A DNA stretch of 64,000 nucleotides from Streptomyces olivochromogenes (GTDB taxonomy: Bacteria > Actinomycetota > Actinomycetes > Streptomycetales > Streptomycetaceae). The stretch is from positions 29,192 to 93,191 of the forward strand of contig NZ_KQ948479.1 of assembly GCF_001514115.1 (NCBI RefSeq). Direction: 5' to 3'. The stretch's first letter is position 1. The number at the start of each line of letters is the position of its first letter. A model generated the notes under the pieces. The model saw only the letters and a program-made list of their open reading frames with translations, was not told the origin of the DNA and ran no database searches. This document shows positions 54,126-61,203 of this stretch, piece after piece. A program made the position numbers and the translations under genes.

Positions 54126-55214
54126 TCAGGCCGCCGACTGATCGGTCTTGGATATGTCGCCTAACGGGGCACTGTCGTCGAAGTGGTAGTCGGGCGACAG
54201 GGCGAACTTGCAGCCCAGCTGTGCGGGCGACACGGCACTGAACTTGTCCTTCAGCACCTCAATGTGCTTCGTCAAAGTGCGCGGGCTGATGCCCAGCCGG
54301 GCCGCCGTCGTGCGCTGCTGAATCCCGTCGACCATGTCCCGCAGGATCGCCCGCTCGAGCGGTGTCGTCCGTACGCCCGCGGACGGGCCCGACACCGTGT
54401 CCACAGACCAGGGCCGGGCGCCCGCCATCGCCTCCCGGACGTCCGATCCGGTCCGCGGCTCCCCCTTCCACGGCTGGGCGAGCTGCCAGGCGTTCATGAA
54501 CGCTCCCACGATGAACCCGATCGCCGCACGGTCCGTCACATGCCATGCCGCGTGCGCGGGTGAGCCCTCCACCACATAGTCCGATACGAAGGCGTGCTGG
54601 CGGTCGATGACGATGGCCCGCTCGTACGGGGCGACCAGCGTGCGGTACTCGGCTCCGTGACCGCTCATCATCCCGATGTGGGAGGCCATGGCGGAGGACT
54701 GGCGGACGCTGTCCCGGTACAGGGTGTACATGGTCACCCCGCGGTCGAGGGCGGCCCGGTCACGCTCTACTGACCGCTCGAGCTGTTCCTTGGTGCGGGC
54801 GCCGCCGGGCTGGGCGGCGAGGATCTCCGTGCTGGCCGAGTTGAGCAGGTCGTCGAGGCGGGTGTTGACCACTGTCGCGTCGTCGATGTACTCGCTGCCG
54901 CCGCCGGCCAGTGACTGGGCGCGTTCGAACTGCGCCGACAGCTGTTCCGACATCTTGCGCAGACCTCGCATTTTCGCGACGCGGTCTGCTGCTTCGGTCA
55001 GCATTGCCTCGAGGCTTCTCTGTGCAATGTCCTCGGGATTCAGGGCGACTGGTCTGCCCCCACCACCTGAATCGATCTTCACAAATCCCCAGGTGGCCAA
55101 CTCGGCGACGGAATCCGCACACCCCTCCGGGACCGGTTCACCCGCCGCGATCAGCCCAAACGCGTGCACAGCGTCCGCGGACAGCAACTCCCGATCACCC
55201 ATTCCTGAATTCAT
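54126..55214 (-). CDS. LuxR-type HTH regulator with large N-terminal sensor part
   Basis: ATG 55212-55214 (alternative 55202). The 362-residue product has an N-terminal winged-helix-like region (about 1-70: SAVAELATWGFVKID-like), a coiled coil (about 75-115), a middle region with YRTLVAPYERAIVIDRQHAF resembling TrmB/PLD-like sensor regions of Streptomyces LuxR proteins, and a C-terminal LuxR HTH (about 305-345, LERAILRDMVDGIQQRTTAA, then LGISPRTLTKHIEVLKDKF). It faces a small secreted peptide gene across an operator-like cluster. Confidence 0.8.
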   Translation of the reverse strand: MNSGMGDRELLSADAVHAFGLIAAGEPVPEGCADSVAELATWGFVKIDSGGGGRPVALNPEDIAQRSLEAMLTEAADRVAKMRGLRKMSEQLSAQFERAQSLAGGGSEYIDDATVVNTRLDDLLNSASTEILAAQPGGARTKEQLERSVERDRAALDRGVTMYTLYRDSVRQSSAMASHIGMMSGHGAEYRTLVAPYERAIVIDRQHAFVSDYVVEGSPAHAAWHVTDRAAIGFIVGAFMNAWQLAQPWKGEPRTGSDVREAMAGARPWSVDTVSGPSAGVRTTPLERAILRDMVDGIQQRTTAARLGISPRTLTKHIEVLKDKFSAVSPAQLGCKFALSPDYHFDDSAPLGDISKTDQSAA

Positions 55215-55254
55215 GGCCAAAGCTTCTGTTCCCCCGTCAAAACAAGGCCAGGCG

Positions 55255-55285
55255 CTGCGTATACGCGCAATGCGTAGATACGCAG
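55255..55285. promoter_or_regulatory. Palindromic TGCGTA cluster upstream of the LuxR-type gene
   Basis: CTGCGTAT (55255-55262) and ATACGCAG (55278-55285) are perfect complements 15 bases apart. Between them lie a further TACGC and GCGTA pair, giving about four TGCGTA-type half sites. It is 41 bases before the regulator start in the divergent intergenic region, so it is a likely operator for the LuxR-type protein. Confidence 0.6.
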
Positions 55286-55495
55286 CACACAAAGGTTGAG
55301 GATGAAAAGACTGTACGGCAGTTTAGTTGCGGGGCGTCCCCCGGCGCTCGTACTCCACGTCCTCCCCACGCACCGCACGCGTCTACTGCCAGCACGCGCG
55401 CCACAAGCCACGGGATTCGCAGCGGACCAGAGCACGAGAAAACCGGGACGGCGCCCCACTATCGTTCCCCGGACAACCGAAGAAGGGACACCGCC

Positions 55496-55711
55496 GTGAA
55501 CAAGCGCATCCGCTGCATCGTCGCCGGCCTCACCCTCGCCACCGCCGCAGCGACCGGCGCCGTCATCACCCACACCGTCACCGCCCCCCGCACAGACACC
55601 ACCTGGGGCGCCCCGGCCGACACCACGTGGGGCAGCGAGCCGGTCGACCTTCCCGTCACCCTTCCCGTCGACCTGCCGACCATCACCCCCCTCGACACCA
55701 CCTGGGGCTGA
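55496..55711 (+). CDS. Small secreted peptide with three DTTWG motifs
   Basis: GTG 55496 has GAAGGGA seven bases upstream. The 71-residue product has a signal peptide (VNKRIRCIVAGLTLATAAAT, cleavage near residue 30) and a short mature part with DTTWG at 34-38, 42-46 and 67-71, the last being the exact C-terminus, plus a DLPVTLPVDLP repeat. Export followed by cleavage could release DTTWG-type pentapeptides. It is divergent from the LuxR-type regulator, so a signalling pair is plausible; similar short DTTWG proteins occur in Streptomyces, as I recall. Confidence 0.7.
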   Translation: MNKRIRCIVAGLTLATAAATGAVITHTVTAPRTDTTWGAPADTTWGSEPVDLPVTLPVDLPTITPLDTTWG

Positions 55712-55720
55712 CCCGGCCCG

Positions 55721-55761
55721 GCCTGGCACGGCATGCCCGACGGGGACACCCCGTGCCAGGC
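55721..55761 (+). terminator. Hairpin after the peptide gene (11-bp perfect stem)
   Basis: GCCTGGCACGG (55721-55731) and CCGTGCCAGGC (55751-55761) are perfect complements; an inner CCCGACGGGG part extends the structure. It starts nine bases after the stop codon. Confidence 0.7.
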
Positions 55762-55811
55762 CCGCCCCGACCCGGGGCAACAACCGCCGCGATCCGCGGG
55801 ACCGTGGATGC

Positions 55812-56072
55812 ATGGCCCTTCCCCGACCCGCCGAAGAGGAACGCGTCGCCCTCTGCGAATGGCTGACCGCGAACGGCATCGACCCCAACACTGTTCCCCT
55901 GCACTCCGAACTGTCCATCGTCGACGGGGTCATCCGCTTCGAGCAGTACATCCTCACCGACGACGGCCACAAGCAGGTCGACCCCGAGCACCGTGATACC
56001 GCGTGGACCCGAAACGCCACCGCACCGTGCACGGTTGCCCCGCCGGCCGAGCTGAACATCGCAACAACCTGA
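55812..56072 (+). CDS. Hypothetical 86-aa protein
   Basis: The frame MALPRPAEEERVALCEWLTA contains NGIDPNTVPLHSELSIVDGV and IRFEQYILTDDGHKQVD. The ribosome site is weak and a GTG at 55803 is possible. This looks like a small actinophage protein of the type N-G-I-D-P-N...V-P, seen repeatedly in Streptomyces phages. Function unknown. Confidence 0.6.
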   Translation: MALPRPAEEERVALCEWLTANGIDPNTVPLHSELSIVDGVIRFEQYILTDDGHKQVDPEHRDTAWTRNATAPCTVAPPAELNIATT

Positions 56073-56139
56073 ACGCCCCCGTGCAGGCCTTGGACGGTAG
56101 GCTGGCATCAGCCCTCCCACCGAAACCGGACCCCTCCTG

Positions 56140-56331
56140 ATGTCGTCTGCCGCGTACGCCACGTTCGCCACCGTCTTTGCTCTGATCGCGTTCGGGCACG
56201 CACTGCTGGCCTGGACGAGGCGCAGCAGGACAGGATCCACTCCGCGAGGCGGCCGTTCCGCCTTCAACTACCTCGTCTCGGGCGCCGTGTTTTTCGCCGG
56301 AACTGCCGTCTACTGCGCTGTTCTCGCCTGA
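56140..56331 (+). CDS. Two-helix small membrane protein, 63 aa
   Basis: The product has membrane helices AYATFATVFALIAFGHALLA and YLVSGAVFFAGTAVYCAVLA with a basic loop (RRSRTGSTPRGGR). No good ribosome site, so the start is uncertain. A 200-base stretch after it shows only hairpins. Confidence 0.5.
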   Translation: MSSAAYATFATVFALIAFGHALLAWTRRSRTGSTPRGGRSAFNYLVSGAVFFAGTAVYCAVLA

Positions 56332-56537
56332 ACCACCCCTTCCGCACCCAGGTGGATGCGAGACTTCCCGTGGCGCTGGTGGCGTGTACGTCCCCCGTGG
56401 CGGCACCAGCCGACACCTCCCGGCCGCAATCCGCATTGCCGCCCGGGGAACCCTGTGGCCCGCGTCTCTGGGGAGACCGGGCCACAGGCATGCCCGGGCC
56501 CGTTGTCAGTGGGCCGTGCCAGTGTGGAGACCGCACC

Positions 56538-56569
56538 AAGCCCGTCCCTCGTCGGCGGGGGACGGGCTT
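56538..56569. terminator. Hairpin between convergent genes (11-bp stem)
   Basis: AAGCCCGTCCC (56538-56548) pairs with GGGACGGGCTT (56559-56569). It separates the plus-strand membrane gene from the minus-strand accessory operon and can act in both directions. The rest of 56332-56581 shows no gene. Confidence 0.65.
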
Positions 56570-56581
56570 ACGCGCATTCGC

Positions 56582-57007
56582 TCACGCCTGTGCAGTTTGG
56601 GGCGGCCGAGCCCAATACCCGGCCTTGGCCTTGGCCTGACGACACTCCGGGCAGCGGCACCCCTGGTTCCGGTACGTAGCGGCAGATCCGTGCTTCAGCT
56701 TCGGGTCGCGTCCCTTCAGTAGGGCATCGTCCAGTTCACGCCTGAACAGCGGATTCTTACGGGCGAAGCTGTGGATCTGCGGTCCGGGAACTCCGAGGAT
56801 CCCCTCTATCTCCCGGAAGGTTCGCCCCTTGCTGACCATGGCGAGCACCCGCTTGCGCAGGTCGATAGGGAACACGGCGCGGGCAATCTGTCGCGTGCGC
56901 TTGCGGTCCTGCGGCTTGCGTTTCTTCCGGCACGCGTCACAGCGGCTGTAGCTGGTGTGCGTGAAGTCGCAGCAGTCATGGCACTTCTTAAGGGGCGGTT
57001 CGCTCAC
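56582..57007 (-). CDS. Zinc-ribbon / HTH protein, 141 aa
   Basis: GTG 57005-57007 has GGAGG eight bases upstream and overlaps the upstream gene by 20 bases. N-terminal CHDCCDF...CDACRKKRKP ribbon, a central HTH (LRKRVLAMVSKGRTFREIEG, ILGVPGPQIHSF) and a C-terminal HGSAATYRNQGCRCPECRQA motif that recurs in many actinophage proteins. A DNA-binding protein, possibly a recombination or packaging accessory. Confidence 0.7.
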   Translation of the reverse strand: MSEPPLKKCHDCCDFTHTSYSRCDACRKKRKPQDRKRTRQIARAVFPIDLRKRVLAMVSKGRTFREIEGILGVPGPQIHSFARKNPLFRRELDDALLKGRDPKLKHGSAATYRNQGCRCPECRQAKAKAGYWARPPQTAQA

Positions 57008-57452
57008 GCCTCGTTCCTCCGGGCAGTTCGCTTGGATCGGTAAGCGCCACGTTGTCGGCATACGCGATGCTCAGGGCTGGCACCTCCTGCGCGATGCGCG
57101 CAACGACGGCCCGGTGCCAGGAGGCTGGGAAGTCGGCTTCGGGATGCGCGGCGTGGTACTCCGCGTCGCTCCGGTAGGTGATGAGGCCAGGGTCGGGAAT
57201 GTCCATCAGCTTGTCCACGGCGCCCCCGATGAACTCTCCAGTGCGACGCTCCAGGTCCTCGATGGCGAGCCGGACGCCGTCGGGGATCGGGTACTTGCCC
57301 TGCTCCCAATGTCGAACGGTGCGTGAGGAGACGCCGAGGTGGGCGGCAAGCCAGTCGCCGGTGAGGCCGAGGAACTCGCGAACGACCTTGAACTCTGCGT
57401 CCGTCATGCGCTCGTCCTCGGGCATGCCGGCCGGGTCGGTGTACTCGGGCAT
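56988..57452 (-). CDS. XRE-type regulator, 154 aa
   Basis: ATG 57450-57452 has GGAG six bases upstream; a TTG four codons further out is less likely. HTH at about 15-60 (FKVVREFLGLTGDWLAAHLG, VSSRTVRHWEQGKYPIPDGV), then a helical C-terminal domain with LITYRSDAEYHAAHPEADFP. This fits a small YdiL/antitoxin-like regulator common in phages and could be an anti-CRISPR-associated or autoregulatory factor; I cannot tell which. Confidence 0.75.
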   Translation of the reverse strand: MPEYTDPAGMPEDERMTDAEFKVVREFLGLTGDWLAAHLGVSSRTVRHWEQGKYPIPDGVRLAIEDLERRTGEFIGGAVDKLMDIPDPGLITYRSDAEYHAAHPEADFPASWHRAVVARIAQEVPALSIAYADNVALTDPSELPGGTRRERTAP

Positions 57453-57471
57453 CGGAGACTCCAATGAGGGA

Positions 57472-57497
57472 GGCCCCGGCTGGGGGGTGCCGGGGCC
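57472..57497. terminator. Hairpin (9-bp perfect stem) between 103-aa gene and XRE gene
   Basis: GGCCCCGGC (57472-57480) pairs with GCCGGGGCC (57489-57497). It lies after the stop of the minus-strand gene at 57512 and before the XRE gene. Confidence 0.6.
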
Positions 57498-57511
57498 AGA
57501 GTGGGGCGCTG

Positions 57512-57823
57512 CTAGGCCTTCTCGACGGTGACGATGTAGGCGTTGTCCGTGACGTCCCAGTCGCCGACGGTCTTCCAGCCACTCGCGGCCAGGAGGGCTT
57601 CCGTCTCGGTCTGAGCGTCGTCGATGTCGCCGTCGCGGGCGTCGACCGTGGTCACGGCGTAGAACTTCTGGTCGCCCTGGGAGGCCCAGACGGGGGTCTC
57701 GTTGCCCTCTTCATCCTGCTTGTAGCTGATGGCCTGGTCTTCGATGACGGTGACGTCCATGCAGGGCTGGTCAAGAGCGGAGGTGTCGTTGACGAGCCAG
57801 GCGGTGAAGTGGGTGAGGGCCAT
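57512..57823 (-). CDS. Hypothetical 103-aa protein
   Basis: ATG 57821-57823 has GGAAGGA seven bases upstream. The acidic product (MALTHFTAWLVNDTSALDQP) looks like a small beta-alpha fold with KFYAVTTVDARDGDIDDAQT. It follows a textbook promoter with an operator, so it is likely strongly and conditionally expressed. No family recognised. Confidence 0.7.
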   Translation of the reverse strand: MALTHFTAWLVNDTSALDQPCMDVTVIEDQAISYKQDEEGNETPVWASQGDQKFYAVTTVDARDGDIDDAQTETEALLAASGWKTVGDWDVTDNAYIVTVEKA

Positions 57824-57876
57824 GTCCGGGTCCTTCCGGCGGGGTCTGGGGCTGATCCCCTGACCTCATGACCAGA

Positions 57877-57905
57877 ACTCTAGCTTCCTACTTTAGGAAG
57901 CGCAA
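57877..57905 (-). promoter_or_regulatory. Promoter with inverted-repeat operator before the 103-aa gene
   Basis: On the minus strand -35 TTGCGC (57905-57900) and -10 TAGAGT (57882-57877) are spaced by exactly 17 bases. The spacer is an inverted repeat, GCTTCCTA and TAGGAAGC around CTT, covering 57883-57901. The CTTCCTA core also occurs in the long inverted repeat at 36948-37052. Confidence 0.75.
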
Positions 57906-57921
57906 GGGTTATGGCGTCACA

Positions 57922-58269
57922 TCACCCCTCGAGGTAGCCGAGCTCCGCATCTGGCCGGCAGTGGATGCAAGCCTCCACCCCACCCGCAATCGCCCGCCGA
58001 ACCGTGTCGCTGTCCACGCCCTTCACCCGGCTCGACTTCGCCGCGATATGGCAGTCCCCGAGGTGCACAGCCACCGGCATCGCGTCCCGGTTCAGGCCGT
58101 ACTCGATCAGCCAGTCCGGCGCCGGCGGCCGCGCCCGCTCACCCCGCTGCCTCTCCTCCTCCCGGAGCAGCACCGCTTTCTTCTTCGCCCGCACCCGTTC
58201 CAGGGACAGCACCAGATACGTCTCGATCGCTTCGAGTCGCGGCAGGTCAGGCGGCAGATCATCGTGCAT
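57922..58269 (-). CDS. DUF6233-like hypothetical protein
   Basis: ATG 58267-58269 starts MHDDLPPDLPRLEAIETYLV, the typical DUF6233 opening. The body has WLIEYGLNRDAMPVAVHLGD and the C-terminus GGVEACIHCRPDAELGYL. The family is abundant in Streptomyces chromosomes and mobile elements; its function is unknown. Confidence 0.8.
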   Translation of the reverse strand: MHDDLPPDLPRLEAIETYLVLSLERVRAKKKAVLLREEERQRGERARPPAPDWLIEYGLNRDAMPVAVHLGDCHIAAKSSRVKGVDSDTVRRAIAGGVEACIHCRPDAELGYLEG

Positions 58270-58287
58270 ACGTTCGAGTGTAGGCAC

Positions 58288-58328
58288 AAAAAAAGAAGGG
58301 CCCGCCGCTCCGCAGAGCAGCAGGCCCC
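58288..58328 (-). terminator. Rho-independent terminator with T7
   Basis: On the minus strand a long hairpin (GGGCC and GGCCC base, with a GAGC/GCTC inner stem) is followed by TTCTTTTTTT. It ends transcripts of the NERD gene operon before the DUF6233-like gene. Confidence 0.75.
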
Positions 58329-58362
58329 TCTCCACCTCCCAAGTGTCCCCACACCGTACGCC

Positions 58363-59013
58363 TCACTCCTGGTACGGGTGAAGTACCGCGTCCACCCTCG
58401 CGGCGACCGCGGCCGCACGCTGGGGATCCCGGGCCTTCGGAGCGGCCGCCAGCGTCGGCACCAGCCACGTCGGGTCAAGGACGTACACCGGGTCCGCCAT
58501 CCCGGGCACCCGGACGTCCAGGTGCCCGCCGGACACCGGGGAACCGTGCACCACCAGCAGCGGCAACACCTTCACCCCCGGCAGTCCGAGTGCCCGGGAT
58601 ATCCGTACCGCGTACCCGGCGACCTTCTCCACCTGGCCGTGACGGTCCTCGTCCCCGCAGTACACGCGACCGCGGACAAGCCTGGTGGTCCAGTTCCGGC
58701 GCCACGCCTTCGTATCCAGCACCACCACCGCCGTCCCGCACGGGGAGACGAGGACCGTGTCCACGTTCCACCGGGCCCCGGATAATCGGAGGTCGTGCCG
58801 GATCGTCCAGCCCGCCCGTACGAGGGGCGCAAGGAGGGCTTCGGTGACAGCCTCCCCGGCCGCTCCGTGCGCCCACAGGGCCGCCTGGGAGTCCGCGCGG
58901 GCGGCCGCCGGATTCAGCCCCGCCCACGCCGTGACACGCCGCCACACACCCCGCCGGGCGTGCGCACGCAGCGCTGCAGCCTTCGCCGCCGCCGAGTTCC
59001 GCGGGGCGCTCAC
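58363..59013 (-). CDS. NERD-domain (nuclease-related) protein
   Basis: GTG 59011-59013 has GGAGGGGG upstream and overlaps the upstream stop. The 216-residue product has a basic N-terminus, then HGAAGEAVTEALLAPLVRAG and WNVDTVLVSPCGTAVVVLDT-K, the conserved G-x-x-G-E and D...D-x-K features of NERD domains, which are related to restriction-like nucleases. No partner domain is present. A role in DNA processing is probable but unproven. Confidence 0.8.
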   Translation of the reverse strand: MSAPRNSAAAKAAALRAHARRGVWRRVTAWAGLNPAAARADSQAALWAHGAAGEAVTEALLAPLVRAGWTIRHDLRLSGARWNVDTVLVSPCGTAVVVLDTKAWRRNWTTRLVRGRVYCGDEDRHGQVEKVAGYAVRISRALGLPGVKVLPLLVVHGSPVSGGHLDVRVPGMADPVYVLDPTWLVPTLAAAPKARDPQRAAAVAARVDAVLHPYQE

Positions 59014-59438
59014 CGGTCCCCCTCCAGCAGCCTCTTCAGGAACGCTTCCCGCGCCGCGGACCCCTCGAAGCACTGAATGGCCCACGCCAGGGAGGTCCGG
59101 ATGCCCGCAGCGATGCCACCCTGCGTGGCCCGGCCCTCTTCCGCGCCCGGCTTCGGGGGCTGCGCGGCACAGGCGGTCATCCTCTGGAGATCGGCCTCGA
59201 GTTGGGCCTTCAGCCGTACGTACTCGGTCGGGACAGGCCCGCGGAGCGTTCCCGGCTGCTCCGGAGCAGCGCGGTCTTTCCAGTCATAGCGGACCAGGAG
59301 CAGCATCCACCCGCGGCTCGACAGCACCCGCCGTACCGGCTCATACGGCGTCGACCTCGCCAATGTGACCCGCACAGCCTCAGGGTTCTGCTTCTCCCAC
59401 ACAGACAGCCGGCAATCCCGACCCAGACGGATCCTCAT
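59010..59438 (-). CDS. Hypothetical 142-aa protein
   Basis: ATG 59436-59438 follows GGAAGG and overlaps a 39-residue membrane ORF. The product starts MRIRLGRDCRLSVWEKQNPE and contains SRGWMLLLVRYDWKDRAAPE and TSLAWAIQCFEGSAAREAFL. It is coupled to the NERD gene. No family recognised. Confidence 0.65.
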   Translation of the reverse strand: MRIRLGRDCRLSVWEKQNPEAVRVTLARSTPYEPVRRVLSSRGWMLLLVRYDWKDRAAPEQPGTLRGPVPTEYVRLKAQLEADLQRMTACAAQPPKPGAEEGRATQGGIAAGIRTSLAWAIQCFEGSAAREAFLKRLLEGDR

Positions 59439-59554
59439 CGTCCTTCCACCTCCCCAAGCAGGCCTTCAACGTGAGCGGAGGCCCGGCGAACGAGGACCCC
59501 GAACCGAACCGCCACTACGGCTGCCGCCAGGGCGAGGAGCGTCCACCACCACAT
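59435..59554 (-). CDS. Tiny membrane protein, 39 aa
   Basis: ATG 59552-59554 overlaps the stop of the 27-residue ORF upstream (TGATG), and its TGA overlaps the next ATG. The product starts MWWWTLLALAAAVVAVRFGV, one membrane helix, and ends acidic. GGGGG lies upstream. Double coupling supports it. Confidence 0.6.
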   Translation of the reverse strand: MWWWTLLALAAAVVAVRFGVLVRRASAHVEGLLGEVEGR

Positions 59555-59637
59555 CAGCTCTGCCCCCTTCCACCGGCCGTGCGGCGGCAGACGTCCTGTT
59601 CTTCGCGGTCGGACTGGATGTTCGGCTTCTCGGTCAT
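59554..59637 (-). CDS. Tiny ORF, 27 aa
   Basis: ATG 59635-59637 has GAAGGAG four bases upstream, one of the best ribosome sites in the operon, and overlaps the stop of the zinc-ribbon gene. The product (MTEKPNIQSDREEQDVCRRT...) is charged. It is either a real micropeptide or a coupling element. Confidence 0.45.
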   Translation of the reverse strand: MTEKPNIQSDREEQDVCRRTAGGRGQS

Positions 59638-59843
59638 GCTGCTCCTTCGAGGGATGAGGGGTTCCAGGTGTCGGGACCGGGGATCGTGCGGACGGGCCGG
59701 CCGTTGTGGCGGGTGGACCAGACCCGTGTCAGTCGGCGCCGGGACTGCGGGCATTCGGGTCGGCCGTGCGTCCACAGGCGACGTTTAGAGGTCAGGGCCA
59801 CACGGCGTCCACAGGACGGGCAGGTGACGCGCTGCTCGGCCAT
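59634..59843 (-). CDS. Small zinc-finger protein, 69 aa
   Basis: ATG 59841-59843 overlaps the upstream stop (ATGA). The product starts MAEQRVTCPSCGRRVALTSK and has RRLWTHGRPECPQSRRR, a CxxC...HxxxxC zinc site in a basic context. Possible nucleic-acid binding. Confidence 0.65.
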   Translation of the reverse strand: MAEQRVTCPSCGRRVALTSKRRLWTHGRPECPQSRRRLTRVWSTRHNGRPVRTIPGPDTWNPSSLEGAA

Positions 59844-60070
59844 CACAGGACCGTCTTCCGATGCTGGGCAGGCACCGGCCGAGGACGCCGGGAGCGGGCT
59901 ATGGCCTCCAGCACGGTGGCCAGGCCCATCACCCCGGCCGCGGCGACCGGGTTCACCCACATCGGCGGCCGGTACGTACCGGTGACGGCTATCCACACGC
60001 CGGCGAACGCGCTGGCGAGGGCGGCGATGAGACCGATCTGATCGAAGAGGGTGCGGAGGCGTGGAGGCAT
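59843..60070 (-). CDS. Two-helix membrane protein, 75 aa
   Basis: ATG 60068-60070 has GGGAGGG three bases upstream. Helices at IGLIAALASAFAGVWIAVTG and VNPVAAAGVMGLATVLEAIA with a basic tail. Coupled to the zinc-finger gene. Function unknown. Confidence 0.65.
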   Translation of the reverse strand: MPPRLRTLFDQIGLIAALASAFAGVWIAVTGTYRPPMWVNPVAAAGVMGLATVLEAIARSRRPRPVPAQHRKTVL

Positions 60071-60133
60071 GAGCCCTCCCAAGGGTGATGTGACGGTGGG
60101 TAGTTGTCCGCCCGTGAGCGGAGAAGAGTTTGG

Positions 60134-60640
60134 CTACGCCGCGTCAACCAGGCCGTGTTGTACGGCGATCCGCAACGCGGCAGCGCGACGCTCATCCTTG
60201 GGGACATCCGACAGCCCCAACTGCGTGTAGATCTTCGACAGCCTGGCCGCCAAACCCTCACGAGGAATGCCCAACTCAGATGCTGCTTCCGACAGCGTCC
60301 TTCCGCCCGTGACGGCGCCCAGCAACTCCGCCTGGCGCGCCGTCAACGGAACCCGGCGTGCGGGCATCCGCCACTCCCGCGACAGCATGTAGGCCATATC
60401 GACCTCCAGCGCGAAGCACGCCTGGGCGAAAACTCTCAGGGTTCCCCCGCCGGCCTCCAGCCGCTGAATGGCGGTTCTGCCCAGACCAGCCCGGGTGGCA
60501 AGGCGAGGCTCCGACCAGCTACGAGCCTGCCGTTCGGCACGTATCCGGTCGCCGAGGTCGGCGAGGACGTCCTCCCAGTCCGGGGACGGGACGGGCCCGT
60601 CACCCGAAGGCGACGGGCCCACCTGCACCGGGGCGGTCAT
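60134..60640 (-). CDS. Double-HTH regulator: XRE-like plus LuxR-like
   Basis: ATG 60638-60640 overlaps the upstream stop. The 168-residue product has an XRE-type HTH at about 28-75 (RIRAERQARSWSEPRLATRA, GLGRTAIQRLEAGGGTLRVF) and a LuxR-type HTH at about 105-150 (LTARQAELLGAVTGGRTLSE, AASELGIPREGLAARLSKIY). The fusion is compact and unusual. It is coupled to a DUF1643 gene. Probably a local transcription regulator. Confidence 0.75.
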   Translation of the reverse strand: MTAPVQVGPSPSGDGPVPSPDWEDVLADLGDRIRAERQARSWSEPRLATRAGLGRTAIQRLEAGGGTLRVFAQACFALEVDMAYMLSREWRMPARRVPLTARQAELLGAVTGGRTLSEAASELGIPREGLAARLSKIYTQLGLSDVPKDERRAAALRIAVQHGLVDAA

Positions 60641-61203
60641 GCTGCGGCCCCATACGGCTCGAGGACCGCCACGCCCGGCAGGTACAGCGGATGCCGCGGC
60701 TGCCCCGTCGACGTCTGTCCCAGGCACTGCAGCTGCACACCGCGAGCCCGCAGGGTCTCCGCAATCCGGGCGCCACGCCCGTTGTGCTCGACACCAGCAG
60801 CACCCCACGCCACGACCACCGTGCTGGCGCTCGCGGTGGCCCGCCGTATGAACGCGTCGTTCACCGGACCGACCGGGTCCGGATGGTGGCGCAGAGCCCG
60901 CGGGTCGGTGGAGCACAAGGCGAACAGGTTCACCACCACCAGCCCACCGGCGCCCTCACGACGCGCGAAGGACGTGCACCGGCGGATGGTCGGATCGTCG
61001 TCCATCGCGTCCGCCGTGCTGGGGTTGAGCATGACGAACACGGCCGGCGCGATGGTTGAGTCCCAGATCCGGGTCAGCAGGTACCGGTAGGTGCGGGCCC
61101 GGCTGTCGAACACCGCGGCCGCGATACCGCCCGCGAGGTCCTGCTTCTGCTCCACGTGCACAGACAGCTCAGTCTCGGCCGGCATGAGGGTCAGAACGCT
61201 CAC
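60637..61203 (-). CDS. DUF1643-family protein
   Basis: GTG 61201-61203 overlaps the upstream stop; ATG 61183-61185 is an alternative. The 188-residue product has the family core FVMLNPSTADAMDDDPTIRR, CTSFARREGAGGLVVVNLFA, then TDPRALRHHPDPVGPVNDAF and VVVAWGA. DUF1643 proteins are common in phages and mobile elements, function undetermined. Confidence 0.85.
   Translation of the reverse strand: MSVLTLMPAETELSVHVEQKQDLAGGIAAAVFDSRARTYRYLLTRIWDSTIAPAVFVMLNPSTADAMDDDPTIRRCTSFARREGAGGLVVVNLFALCSTDPRALRHHPDPVGPVNDAFIRRATASASTVVVAWGAAGVEHNGRGARIAETLRARGVQLQCLGQTSTGQPRHPLYLPGVAVLEPYGAAA

Noticed and set aside
55296..55499. 67-codon plus-strand ORF between regulator and DTTWG peptide
   Set aside because: Arg/Pro-rich, no domain; it covers the promoter region of the peptide gene and is probably non-coding.
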